Positions 1 through 6,783 of a stretch of DNA of 22,679 nucleotides are shown here, piece after piece. Source of the DNA: CAZDYP01 sp964509505 (GTDB taxonomy: Bacteria; Chloroflexota; Anaerolineae; JACRMK01). The notes beneath the pieces are model-generated. The model was given only the letters and a program-made list of their open reading frames with translations, was not told the origin of the DNA and ran no database searches. Every line of letters starts with the position of its first letter. Positions within the stretch are counted from its first letter, which is position 1. The stretch is taken from the NCBI GenBank assembly GCA_964509505.1, contig CAZDYP010000075.1, forward strand, positions 1 through 22,679, given 5' to 3'. A program made the translations under genes and the position numbers.

Positions 1-1976
1 TTGGAAAATTCAAATTGGGTGTAGCTCAAGCCATGCCCAAAAGGAAACAACGGCGTGACGCTCAACGACACGTAATCACGATGCCAATGCGATTTGCCGC
101 CCGATGGCTTGTGGTTATAAAAAATCGGAAGCTGCCCGACGGCGCGCGGAAACGTCATGGGTAGTTTGCCGCCCGGGTTCACATCGCCAAACAACACCTC
201 CGCGATAGCGGCGCCGCCTTCTTCGCCGGGCAACCATGCCTCGACGATGGCGGGAACATGCTCGGCAATCCACGGGATGGCAAGCGGGCGACCATTGACT
301 AAGACGACCACAATCGGCTTGCCCGTTGCCGCCAACGCGCGCACCAATTCTTCTTGCGCCCCCGGCAAACCTAAGTCGGCGCGATCACGCGACTCGCCGC
401 TGGTGCAATCGGGTGTGAGTCCTGATTTATCGCCAACGATCACAACAACGATATCAGCCGCTTGCGCCACGCGCACCGCTTCATCAAAACCGCTCTGATC
501 ATCATCGTTAATCGCGCAGCCTTGCGCGAACAGCACCCGTGTTTGCGGAGAGACTTTTTGTGTGATGGCATCCAAGACGGATGGAACGACGACAGACCCC
601 TTGACGGTTTGTGCTGCACTCGGGTCATAGCCTGACAGCGTTGCCAGGTCCGGGTTGTTGCGTATCAGCCCTTCGATATGCGGCGGATACGCGTAATCAC
701 CTAACAGATTGCGCCCCACATTCGCATTGGGTCCGATGACGGCGAGCGTGCTAAGCGTCTTTGGCAACGGCAATAAGCTGCCCTCGTTCTTGAGCAGCAC
801 GATGCTCTGTTGCGCGATGCGTTGCGCCAGCGCGCGTTGGGCGGGCGTCTCGTAAACGGCGCCGACCCGTTGAACGTCCACATAAGGATTTTCAAACAAG
901 CCCAACTCGAATTTCTTTTGGAGGATGCGGCTCACTGCAACATCAAGCAACGCCTCATCAATCAATCCCGCTTGCAAGGCTTCGAGCAATGGTTGTCCAT
1001 AACAATCGGTGCGCGGCAGTTCCACGTCAATCCCCGCGCGCAATGCCAGCGCCGCCGCGCTCGCTTTATTGGGCGCGAGATAATGAAAATCGTTGAGCAT
1101 GGGGATGGCGCGATAATCGGAGACGACCAAGCCATCGAAGCCCAGTTCGCCGCGCAGCAAATCGGTCAAGATAGCGCGTGAGGCAGCGACCACATCTTCA
1201 TCCAGTTCGGAATAGGCGTTCATCACCGAAGCCAAATGCGCCTCGCGGATGACGGCTTGGAATGGCATCAAGAACACGTTGAACATCTCGCGCTGCCCGA
1301 TATGCACGGGCGTGCAATTCATCCCGCCTTCCGAGATGCCGTGTCCGAGAAAATGTTTGGCGGTGGCCATGATGCCTTCGCGGAGAGTGGCTCCCTGCAA
1401 GCCACGCACATACGCGATGCCGAACTGCGCCGCGAGTGTAGGGTCTTCGCCAAACGTCTCCTCGACGCGCCCCCAACGCGGATCGCGCGCCACGTCCAAC
1501 ACAGGCGCGAGGCCTTGATGTGCGCCCACTGCGCGCATTTGCGTGCGGATGATCGTCGTCATCGCTTCGGCAAACTCTGGCGTCCACGTGCTGGCGAGTC
1601 CGATGATCTGCGGAAAGCACGTCGCGCCCAACGCCATGTAGCCACTGCAACATTCTTCGTGAATCATGGCGGGAATGCCCAGCCGCGTGTGATTGAGCAG
1701 AAACGCTTGAATCGCATTTGCCATCTCCGCACTCGCCGACGGGGTGAGGGCAGTCGCGCCGCCGAGTCGTGTGATCTGGCCGATGCCATCGCCCATCACA
1801 TTTGCCGCTTTCGTTTCCGAAAACGCTTGACCATCTTGCAGCGCCGCGACCCAGGTGGAGCCGAGTTGCGCGACCTTCTCTGACAACGTCATGCGCGCCA
1901 AGAGATCCGCGACGCGCTCTGGAATAGAAGCAGATGCATTGCGATAAATGGGAGTAGAACTTTCCGATGATTGCAT
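1..1976 (-). CDS. Glycoside hydrolase family 3 beta-glucosidase/beta-xylosidase (3' end outside window)
   Basis: A minus-strand frame open from ATG at 1976 to the left edge gives about 658 residues with no stop. It would hydrolyse terminal beta-linked glucose or xylose from oligosaccharides. The (beta/alpha)8 domain carries HEECCSGYMALGATCFPQ, then KHFLGHG (K207, H208) followed by EGGMNC, then GFDGLVVSDYRAI, in which D287 is the expected catalytic nucleophile of the SDW/SDY motif. The second alpha/beta domain follows, with LLKNEGSLLPLP near residue 395 and PFGHGLSYTQF at the edge. Full GH3 enzymes of this layout usually run 740-860 residues, so a fibronectin III-like tail is probably missing. 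No signal peptide is visible, so it is probably cytoplasmic. The neighbouring oligogalacturonate lyase supports plant-polysaccharide use. The exact sugar specificity cannot be read from sequence. Confidence 0.93.
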   Translation of the reverse strand, partial: MQSSESSTPIYRNASASIPERVADLLARMTLSEKVAQLGSTWVAALQDGQAFSETKAANVMGDGIGQITRLGGATALTPSASAEMANAIQAFLLNHTRLGIPAMIHEECCSGYMALGATCFPQIIGLASTWTPEFAEAMTTIIRTQMRAVGAHQGLAPVLDVARDPRWGRVEETFGEDPTLAAQFGIAYVRGLQGATLREGIMATAKHFLGHGISEGGMNCTPVHIGQREMFNVFLMPFQAVIREAHLASVMNAYSELDEDVVAASRAILTDLLRGELGFDGLVVSDYRAIPMLNDFHYLAPNKASAAALALRAGIDVELPRTDCYGQPLLEALQAGLIDEALLDVAVSRILQKKFELGLFENPYVDVQRVGAVYETPAQRALAQRIAQQSIVLLKNEGSLLPLPKTLSTLAVIGPNANVGRNLLGDYAYPPHIEGLIRNNPDLATLSGYDPSAAQTVKGSVVVPSVLDAITQKVSPQTRVLFAQGCAINDDDQSGFDEAVRVAQAADIVVVIVGDKSGLTPDCTSGESRDRADLGLPGAQEELVRALAATGKPIVVVLVNGRPLAIPWIAEHVPAIVEAWLPGEEGGAAIAEVLFGDVNPGGKLPMTFPRAVGQLPIFYNHKPSGGKSHWHRDYVSLSVTPLFPFGHGLSYTQFEFS

Positions 1977-2020
1977 AATGCGCCTCGCCTAATGGAATGA
2001 CCTGCACAAACTACACGCGA

Positions 2021-2226
2021 AAACTTTTGAACCGCAGAGGCGCAGAGGCGCAGAGAAAATTTTATAACTCACGCTACGCAGTGTCATTTCGAGGAGCGTA
2101 TTTTGCGAGAAATCTCCCATGCTACGAGTGAGATTTCTCGCAAACAACGCTCGAAATGACAATGGGGGCGTAACGTGAGTTTATAAAAAACTCTGCGTCT
2201 CCGCGACTCTGCGGTGAAACTTTTTG
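2021..2226. repeat. Long imperfect inverted repeat between GH3 and oligogalacturonate lyase genes
   Basis: The whole gap is one nested inverted repeat. The inner arms, about 2061-2115 and 2130-2187, both contain TGTCATTTCGAG and GCGAGAAATCTC and end in TTTATAA. The outer arms carry the low-complexity words ACCGCAGAGGCGCAGAG (from 2031) and, as reverse complement, ACCGCAGAGTCGCGGAGACG (ending 2217). The loop is about 14 bases. The transcript could fold into a very long hairpin. It contains no ORF. It resembles a non-autonomous repeat rather than a simple rho-independent terminator because no T-run follows the stem. Confidence 0.8.
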
Positions 2227-2241
2227 CAACAGAAGTCGCGC

Positions 2242-3390
2242 TTATGGAAGCTTATCACGGTCAGGTAAGGCGTCCCACTCAGGGATGTCCACGATGAACA
2301 CTTGCCCGTAGCCTTGCGGGTCTGCCGTATAGACGATTTGTTTGCCGTCTGCGCTAAAGCACGGATGCACGTGCGCGCGTTGCGTATGAAACGAGCCACG
2401 ATGCCACGCCAATGCTTTCGGTCCCTCGTACTTGCCATCCTGCAAGCGCCACAACAGTAGATACGGATTCTGCGCGTCGCCGTCGCCAACTACCCAATCG
2501 AGCCGATACCCGTGAAAGTGCCACGAGTTAAATGCGAACGGCGCTTCATTCTGATTGCTGTTGTCATAGCGAATCCCGCCAAAGATGGGCCCGTTGCTTG
2601 TCTTGCCGTGATAGCCGATATGCTCGCCATCGTCCATCCAATACTCGTGCCCCACCATTTCGCCGGGCGATGTGGGGCGAATCTTCCACGTCTCACGCGT
2701 GCGCAGATTCAAACCCCAGATGCGATTGTCCACCTTGTCCCATGGCCCCTCGTGGCAGAAGGTCATGATGTGCGGCAGGGTGGGCGAGGTGTTCAGATGC
2801 CCTAGCCAGCAGTTATCCTCAAATATGACTTCTGTTGCGCCGTTCTCTAATGAGATGCGAATGATGACGCAATGCGGACGCGCCGCCCAAATCTCGCGGA
2901 AGCCCAGATAGCCATGCCCAAGGTCAACATTGAAGCGGTCGGACAAGTCTTGGCAATAGCCCGTGACCACATAGTTGCCATCCGCTGTCGCGTTGGACGC
3001 TTCCGCCGTGTAACCTTGTGGCATCGTAAAAATCGGACGCAGCGCGAGCGTCTTGAGGTCAAGCGCGTGCAACGTCTGCCCTTGCAAGAAATACATTTCA
3101 GCGCGGCGTGGATTCATCGTCATGGATTGCGCGTCCACTTCGCCGTTGGCTGGATCGAGGTCGGTGAGCTGTGTCAGCTCGCCGCTCGTCAAGTCAATGC
3201 CGAAGAAGTTGGTGCGGTTCTCACGGTCGGATGCGATGACGAGTTTGCGTCCGTCGTCATACCAGCACGGATAAGTAAAGTAAGAGGAATTGCTGTGTCC
3301 CCGATAGTTGGTCAGTTGACGCACGCGCGCGCCGCTCACGGGGTCTTTATACTCACGCAATTCTGAAGCCCACTTTTTGCCTACATTCAT
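2242..3390 (-). CDS. ogl: Oligogalacturonate lyase (pectate lyase 22 family, beta-propeller)
   Basis: This 382-residue protein matches the length of characterised oligogalacturonate lyases (about 388), which cleave unsaturated digalacturonate and short oligogalacturonates to a keto-deoxyuronate in the cytoplasm. Visible hallmarks are LTNYRGHSNSSYFTYPCW (residues 26-43), WYDDGRKLVIASDRENR, FCHEGPWDKVDNRIWGLN (211-228), EMVGHEYW (244-251), SWHFHGYR (289-296) and QRAHVHPCFSADG (337-349). From memory, Q-x2-H-x-H (here Q337, H340, H342) plus an upstream His (H291 or H293) is the Mn-binding set of the family. Repeated WYDDG/FSADG turns fit TolB/WD40-like propeller blades. The start is supported by a good ribosome site, GAGGTGA at 3394-3400. 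No signal peptide. The upstream neighbour on the same strand is separated by a repeat-rich gap, so it probably has its own promoter. Confidence 0.93.
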   Translation of the reverse strand: MNVGKKWASELREYKDPVSGARVRQLTNYRGHSNSSYFTYPCWYDDGRKLVIASDRENRTNFFGIDLTSGELTQLTDLDPANGEVDAQSMTMNPRRAEMYFLQGQTLHALDLKTLALRPIFTMPQGYTAEASNATADGNYVVTGYCQDLSDRFNVDLGHGYLGFREIWAARPHCVIIRISLENGATEVIFEDNCWLGHLNTSPTLPHIMTFCHEGPWDKVDNRIWGLNLRTRETWKIRPTSPGEMVGHEYWMDDGEHIGYHGKTSNGPIFGGIRYDNSNQNEAPFAFNSWHFHGYRLDWVVGDGDAQNPYLLLWRLQDGKYEGPKALAWHRGSFHTQRAHVHPCFSADGKQIVYTADPQGYGQVFIVDIPEWDALPDRDKLP

Positions 3391-3559
3391 TAGTCACCTC
3401 ACTTGATCAACCTCAAACACATCTCAACACAAAGACACGAAGGAATCCCGCAGACACAAAGTCTTAGTGTTCTAGTATCGCACTTCGCTTGACAGAAGGG
3501 CGCGTACTTTTCCATCTTTGTCCAAACCCGGCTCAAGTAAGGCGATGACCCGCAAAATG

Positions 3560-3723
3560 TAATATAACGGCAATGCGGGATAAGGTGGCGGGCGATTGAA
3601 CGTCACGCCGACTCACTGCGAAACCCGCCTGCGCGGGTTCAGTTCCAGCCGACGGAGGTCGGTTTGGCGCTGCATTGCGCGCATTGCCTTCGCGGTGGCT
3701 TATCCCGCATTCACGCTAATATA
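3560..3723. mobile_element. Candidate MITE with 13-bp perfect terminal arms and 7-bp direct repeat
   Basis: The 13-mer AATGCGGGATAAG at 3572-3584 is repeated as its exact reverse complement at 3699-3711. The ends beyond it remain partly complementary. The element is bracketed by the direct repeat TAATATA (3560-3566 and 3717-3723), a possible target-site duplication. Inside are two hairpins: AACCCGC/GCGGGTT around 3621-3638 and CCGAC/GTCGG at about 3649-3662. At roughly 150 bases it is far too short to encode a transposase. Family unknown. It could instead be a REP/BIME-like extragenic repeat. Confidence 0.6.
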
Positions 3724-3742
3724 GGTCAATCTTGAACTCTTC

Positions 3743-3769
3743 GTAGGGCAAGTTAAAAACTTGTCCTAC
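3743..3769. repeat. 12-bp stem hairpin (GTAGGrCAAGTT palindrome)
   Basis: GTAGGGCAAGTT (3743-3754), a three-base AAA loop and AACTTGTCCTAC (3758-3769) form a stem with one mismatch (G-T, tolerated as a wobble in one RNA strand). No T-run follows, so it is not a classical intrinsic terminator. It looks like one copy of a dispersed palindromic repeat. It lies downstream of the radical SAM gene, where it could still protect or end that transcript. Confidence 0.7.
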
Positions 3770-3821
3770 ACCCGTACGCCATACCCCTGCTATTTTTTGA
3801 AACTTCATAAGGCTACTTAAA

Positions 3822-3873
3822 CACAAAGCCTCCTTTTTTTCTTTGCGATGCTTAGCGACTTTGCGTGAAAGCA
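3822..3873. repeat. Low-complexity ACGCAAAG-type repeat overlapping the 3' end of the radical SAM gene
   Basis: On the minus strand the sequence reads GCTTTCACGCAAAGTCGCTA and then AAGCATCGCAAAG, the same word type (CGCAAAG, CACAAAG, CACGAAG) seen in the gaps near 3430, 9000, 9170 and 14060. The last residues of the radical SAM protein (AFTQSR) and its TAA stop at 3854-3852 are encoded by this repeat. Confidence 0.6.
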
Positions 3874-5738
3874 TTTGCCTCTTCGTCCGCCAGCCACACG
3901 GGATAAGGTTTGCCCTGTGCGTGCAAGTGACTGGCGAACAAAAAGCGATGCGGGTCGTGGGTATAGTATTGACCATAGCGCTTACGCGGCAGCGCCTCCA
4001 AAAACCGTTCGCGGACAGTGCGCGCCATCGCTTCGTCCATTCCCGATTCGACTTCGTAATCGAAGTAAATCGCCAAATCGCGCTCTGGCTTTTCAATCAC
4101 GCGCTTAACGCCGAACTTGGCTGGCTGCAAGTGTGCAGGCGCGTAGCGTTCCAAGACGAACGTGCCGAATCCTGCGGAATGAATCGCGTCTTGATGGGCG
4201 TAGAGAAAGTTGACTGTCTCTTGCGCGTCTTCAATCGTCTCGGTCGGAAAGCCGAAAAAGAAAAAGGTGTGATTCCAGATGCCGACTTGCGCGCCTTCTC
4301 GCAAAACGCGGCTCATCGTCTCAAGCCGTGTGCCTTTGTCCATGTGCGCGATCAGGCGCTCCGATGCCGTCTCCAAACCATAGAACAACATGCGACAACC
4401 GCCACGCGCCGCGCTCTGCAACAAGTCGGCGGTCAGCGCCTTCTCCAAGCGCGCACAGCTGCACCAATGGACGGGCGAATCCAATTCCTCAAGTCGCGCC
4501 GAGAGCAGCCGTGTCGTGCGCGGCGGGATGGCTTCGTCGGTGAAGAAGATGTGGCGCGTGCCATACTTTTTGCGCAAGGTCAGCATCTGTTCAACCAACT
4601 GCTCGACTTGAAACGGCACGAAGCCCTTGCCCGCGCCGTAACCCACGTTGCAAAATGCGCAGAGGCCATGATAACAGCCATGCGCCGTGATGAGCGGCAG
4701 AATCAAATCAGGCGCGAGGTAACGGTCGAGCGGCAAGCCATCGAAATCGGGCAGCACGTTCTTTGAGCTGTCGTGAGATTTCGCCGTTGGGTTCAAGAGC
4801 AAATCAGTTGGCGTCTCGCTCGCATTCACGTGAATCTTGCCGTTGGTGCGATGAATCAGATTAGGGACTTGGTGAATGTCGCATTTGCCATTCAATGCCT
4901 CCACCAGTCGCAACAAGGGTGTTTCGCCGTCGAAGATCACGGCGCTATCAATCAAGTGGTCAAACAGTAGCGGCGCGCGCGGAATCTGCTCGCGCAACAT
5001 CGAGACGTGTGGGCCCCCAATGGTGATGTGACACTTCAAGCCCGATTGTTTGACGAGATGCGCGAGTGTCATGGCGGCGAGCATCTGCCCCATCGTCGGA
5101 ATCGAAATGCCGACGAGGTCGGGTTTTTCGCGCACGATGTCGGCGACGATGCCTTGTGCCGAGCTGGTCGAAGCACCGCGCTGGAAAATATCGAGGAAGA
5201 TGTTGTGTTGTGTATCGCGTACGCCTTGCAACAGCTGGCGACTGCTGTCTAACGGCGCTGCAGGCGTGTAATACAAAAAGTCGAGTTGCGCGGGGTGGAA
5301 GGGCAGCGAAGCCAATTCGAGCGACTGCATGATGGTCGTGAATGCGTCCAGACTTTTTTCGCCATCGTAAAAATCGGGGCTGCGAAACACGGCTTTGGCG
5401 TTTTCGATTTGCGCTGCGAGTGCGGGACCTTCGGCGAATGCCCATGCAATATGTGGGGGGAGCTCTGTCAATGGAGAGGAACGGGGAGAACGGAATTTGC
5501 GAGCGCGAGTGGGAAGACTTGAACGGGGGGAATGGCGTTCGCGTGGATAGGCAGCGTGGAGGCGTTCCAACGTGCGCTCCAAATAAGGACGACTCAAGAC
5601 GGTGTCATACGTTTCCAGATTGAGGTCGCGTTGAATCACTTCGACGCCATGCGCCCGCAACACCGCCGTCAGCACGGGCAAAGCGAGGTATGGCATTGCG
5701 GGCGTCCAAGGCGGGGGAAAGATGAGAAAGACTTTCAT
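3852..5738 (-). CDS. B12-binding domain radical SAM protein
   Basis: A 628-residue protein that begins MKVFLIFPPPWTPAMPYLALP, the typical opening of a cobalamin-binding radical SAM enzyme. The frame could start 11 codons earlier (5771), but MKVFLIFPPP is the usual N-terminus. A cobalamin-binding Rossmann domain is visible around residues 195-285 (KPDLVGISIPTMGQM, ITIGGPHV). The radical SAM barrel follows: the 4Fe-4S cysteines are C355, C360 and C363, then IFFTDEAIPP, MLFYGLETASERL and FFFFGFPTET. The cysteine spacing is CX4CX2C rather than the usual CX3CX2C. Reaction and substrate are unknown; relatives include methyltransferases and BchE-type cyclases. Residues about 187-194 (ASTSSAQG) are encoded by an interspersed repeat, and residues about 65-90 are a Ser/Arg/Pro-rich low-complexity stretch. 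It lies 36 bases downstream of the chimeric ORF. Confidence 0.88.
   Translation of the reverse strand: MKVFLIFPPPWTPAMPYLALPVLTAVLRAHGVEVIQRDLNLETYDTVLSRPYLERTLERLHAAYPRERHSPRSSLPTRARKFRSPRSSPLTELPPHIAWAFAEGPALAAQIENAKAVFRSPDFYDGEKSLDAFTTIMQSLELASLPFHPAQLDFLYYTPAAPLDSSRQLLQGVRDTQHNIFLDIFQRGASTSSAQGIVADIVREKPDLVGISIPTMGQMLAAMTLAHLVKQSGLKCHITIGGPHVSMLREQIPRAPLLFDHLIDSAVIFDGETPLLRLVEALNGKCDIHQVPNLIHRTNGKIHVNASETPTDLLLNPTAKSHDSSKNVLPDFDGLPLDRYLAPDLILPLITAHGCYHGLCAFCNVGYGAGKGFVPFQVEQLVEQMLTLRKKYGTRHIFFTDEAIPPRTTRLLSARLEELDSPVHWCSCARLEKALTADLLQSAARGGCRMLFYGLETASERLIAHMDKGTRLETMSRVLREGAQVGIWNHTFFFFGFPTETIEDAQETVNFLYAHQDAIHSAGFGTFVLERYAPAHLQPAKFGVKRVIEKPERDLAIYFDYEVESGMDEAMARTVRERFLEALPRKRYGQYYTHDPHRFLFASHLHAQGKPYPVWLADEEANAFTQSR
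5156..5176. repeat. In-frame short palindromic repeat inside the radical SAM gene
   Basis: GTGCCGAGCTGGTCGAAGCA is a partly palindromic word of the GAGC..GTCGAAG type also seen at 12094-12113 and 18383-18402. It is read on the minus strand as ASTSSAQG, between the N-terminal segment and the cobalamin domain, without disturbing the frame. Confidence 0.55.
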
Positions 5739-5774
5739 AGGTATTCTCATAGCGCTGCGAAAGGCAAACACTCT

Positions 5775-6509
5775 CTAACAGAAGCGCTCTGCCTTACGCT
5801 CCAAATTTTTCACCTTCTCCACATACGTGACCACACGCCGATGCAGGTCATGGGGATAAACATACCCCAACCGCTCACCGACTTCGCTTGCCACTTTGCG
5901 AAACAGAACCATGGTCTTGAACAGCGCATCCCAATTCGCTGCCAACTCAGCTCCCGTGTAAGTGCTTTCCAGTTCTGTCCAGAGGTCGGGACGTAAGCAC
6001 TGCTTCAGTCGTCTCCCATAGGGACCTGGCTTCACCGACCACTGATGGTCAATCTCAAAGCGCCATTCCAGCACGGGTCGCAGGTATTGCTGCTTCATGG
6101 AGTGATCCAGAATATGTTTCGCCGCTACTAAGTCGTCGCGCCAAAGGAACTTGGCTACGTAAGTGGCGTCAAGACAGAACTCTTCAATTGCCTCTCGATA
6201 TTCTCTCGCTGTCGGTGGTCTTGGGATATAGGCTGCGTAGGTTGGAGGCTTCAATCCGTCGGTCAGGTGATCCTTATCAAGCAACACCTGATAACCTGCG
6301 TCCAGCTCGTCGGGCAATTGCGGAGCGGCTACCACCCGTTGCAAAATTTCGACGTGCCAAAGGATGAGCGACGCGCCTTGCGTGACAATGGCAGACAGTC
6401 CGACTTGTCCAGCAAGCGCGCCATACAGCAAGCCCAATGGAATCGTGCCTAACACCAACGGAAGTTGCGGTTGGATGCCTTGCATAAATTCGGAGCGCGC
6501 AGAGGACAT
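5775..6509 (-). CDS. Chimeric ORF: AzlC permease N-terminus fused to C-terminal part of aminoglycoside 6-adenylyltransferase
   Basis: The 244-residue frame (ATG at 6509; a TTG at 6527 is less likely) joins two unrelated families. Residues 1 to about 48 (SEFMQGIQPQLPLVLG, then IPLGLLYGALAGQVGLSA) look like the start of an AzlC branched-chain amino acid exporter, including its first membrane helix. From about residue 51 (WHVEILQ) the protein matches the streptomycin adenylyltransferase family (AadK/ANT(6)): VLLDKD (75-80), PPTAREYREAIEEF, ATYVAKFLWRDDLVAAKHILDH, LEWRFEIDHQWSV, LFRKVASEVGERLGY and YPHDLHRRVVTYV. The N-terminal nucleotidyltransferase core with GSR and paired Asp residues is absent, as are the remaining AzlC helices. 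It is therefore probably a non-functional fusion remnant left by a deletion. An assembly join is the main alternative. Confidence 0.75.
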   Translation of the reverse strand: MSSARSEFMQGIQPQLPLVLGTIPLGLLYGALAGQVGLSAIVTQGASLILWHVEILQRVVAAPQLPDELDAGYQVLLDKDHLTDGLKPPTYAAYIPRPPTAREYREAIEEFCLDATYVAKFLWRDDLVAAKHILDHSMKQQYLRPVLEWRFEIDHQWSVKPGPYGRRLKQCLRPDLWTELESTYTGAELAANWDALFKTMVLFRKVASEVGERLGYVYPHDLHRRVVTYVEKVKNLERKAERFC

Positions 6510-6588
6510 GCAGCTACCATGAGACAAGACGGCGCGGCGACAAGCGCCAATTGGTGGGAAGATGGCAGACCACTTGAGATGATGAACA

Positions 6589-6627
6589 AGACCTCACAGG
6601 CGCGAAGCGTGGAAACCTGTGAGGTCT
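6589..6627. repeat. Perfect 12-bp stem hairpin (AGACCTCACAGG)
   Basis: AGACCTCACAGG at 6589-6600 pairs exactly with CCTGTGAGGTCT at 6616-6627 across a 15-base loop. It sits just upstream of the chimeric ORF and beside the MITE-like element. There is no T-run on either side. It looks like a dispersed palindromic repeat rather than a terminator. Confidence 0.7.
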
Positions 6628-6637
6628 GCTTGTAACC

Positions 6638-6783
6638 TAAGAAAGTGTTTTGAACATATCAGACCGAGACCCTAACGGTTTCGCTGGCCAGCCACAAAGC
6701 ATTTCCGGCAGGCTTGCGGCGCCACTGGTGAACCCGCTGCGCCAGAAAAACCGTTAGGGTCTGAATTTCAAAACACGCTCTAA
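6638..6783. mobile_element. Candidate MITE with IS5-like ends, inserted at the stop codon of the LLM gene
   Basis: The left end reads GAAAGTGTTTTGAA (6641-6654) and the right end, as reverse complement, GAGCGTGTTTTGAA (6780-6767). Both arms continue inward into AGACCCTAACGGTTT (6667-6681 and 6762-6748). The trinucleotide TAA flanks both ends (6638-6640, 6781-6783), within the larger shared word CTAA. About 140 bases and no ORF. The GTGTTTTGAA termini with a short TA-containing duplication resemble IS5-family (IS427-like) ends. That assignment is from memory and unverified. Confidence 0.6.

Larger units (their letters stand above)
3391..3851. other. 461-base gene-free region rich in repeats
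   Basis: No plausible coding sequence was found. From the left it holds the ogl ribosome site, a low-complexity word block at about 3424-3466 (ACACAAAGACACGAAGG and relatives), a MITE-like element (3560-3723), a 12-bp hairpin (3743-3769) and a second low-complexity block that runs into the radical SAM stop codon (3822-3873). The promoter of ogl should lie near 3400-3500, but no convincing -35/-10 pair could be chosen by eye. Confidence 0.7.

Noticed and set aside
1198..2007. Long minus-strand frame of 269 codons overlapping the GH3 gene
   Set aside because: Its translation is rich in Arg, His and Gly with no domain features. The overlapping frame encodes a clear GH3 enzyme, so this is a frame shadow.
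3716..4096. Minus-strand frame ending with GQVFNLPYEEF
   Set aside because: It overlaps the radical SAM 3' end in another frame. The GQVFNLP part is only the translation of the hairpin repeat at 3743-3769.
3843..4766. Plus-strand frame of 307 codons across the radical SAM gene
   Set aside because: It is antisense to a well-conserved radical SAM domain and shows Arg/Gln-rich antisense composition.
6638..6783. Complete insertion sequence
   Set aside because: The element is about 140 bases and holds no transposase reading frame. It can only be a non-autonomous element or remnant.
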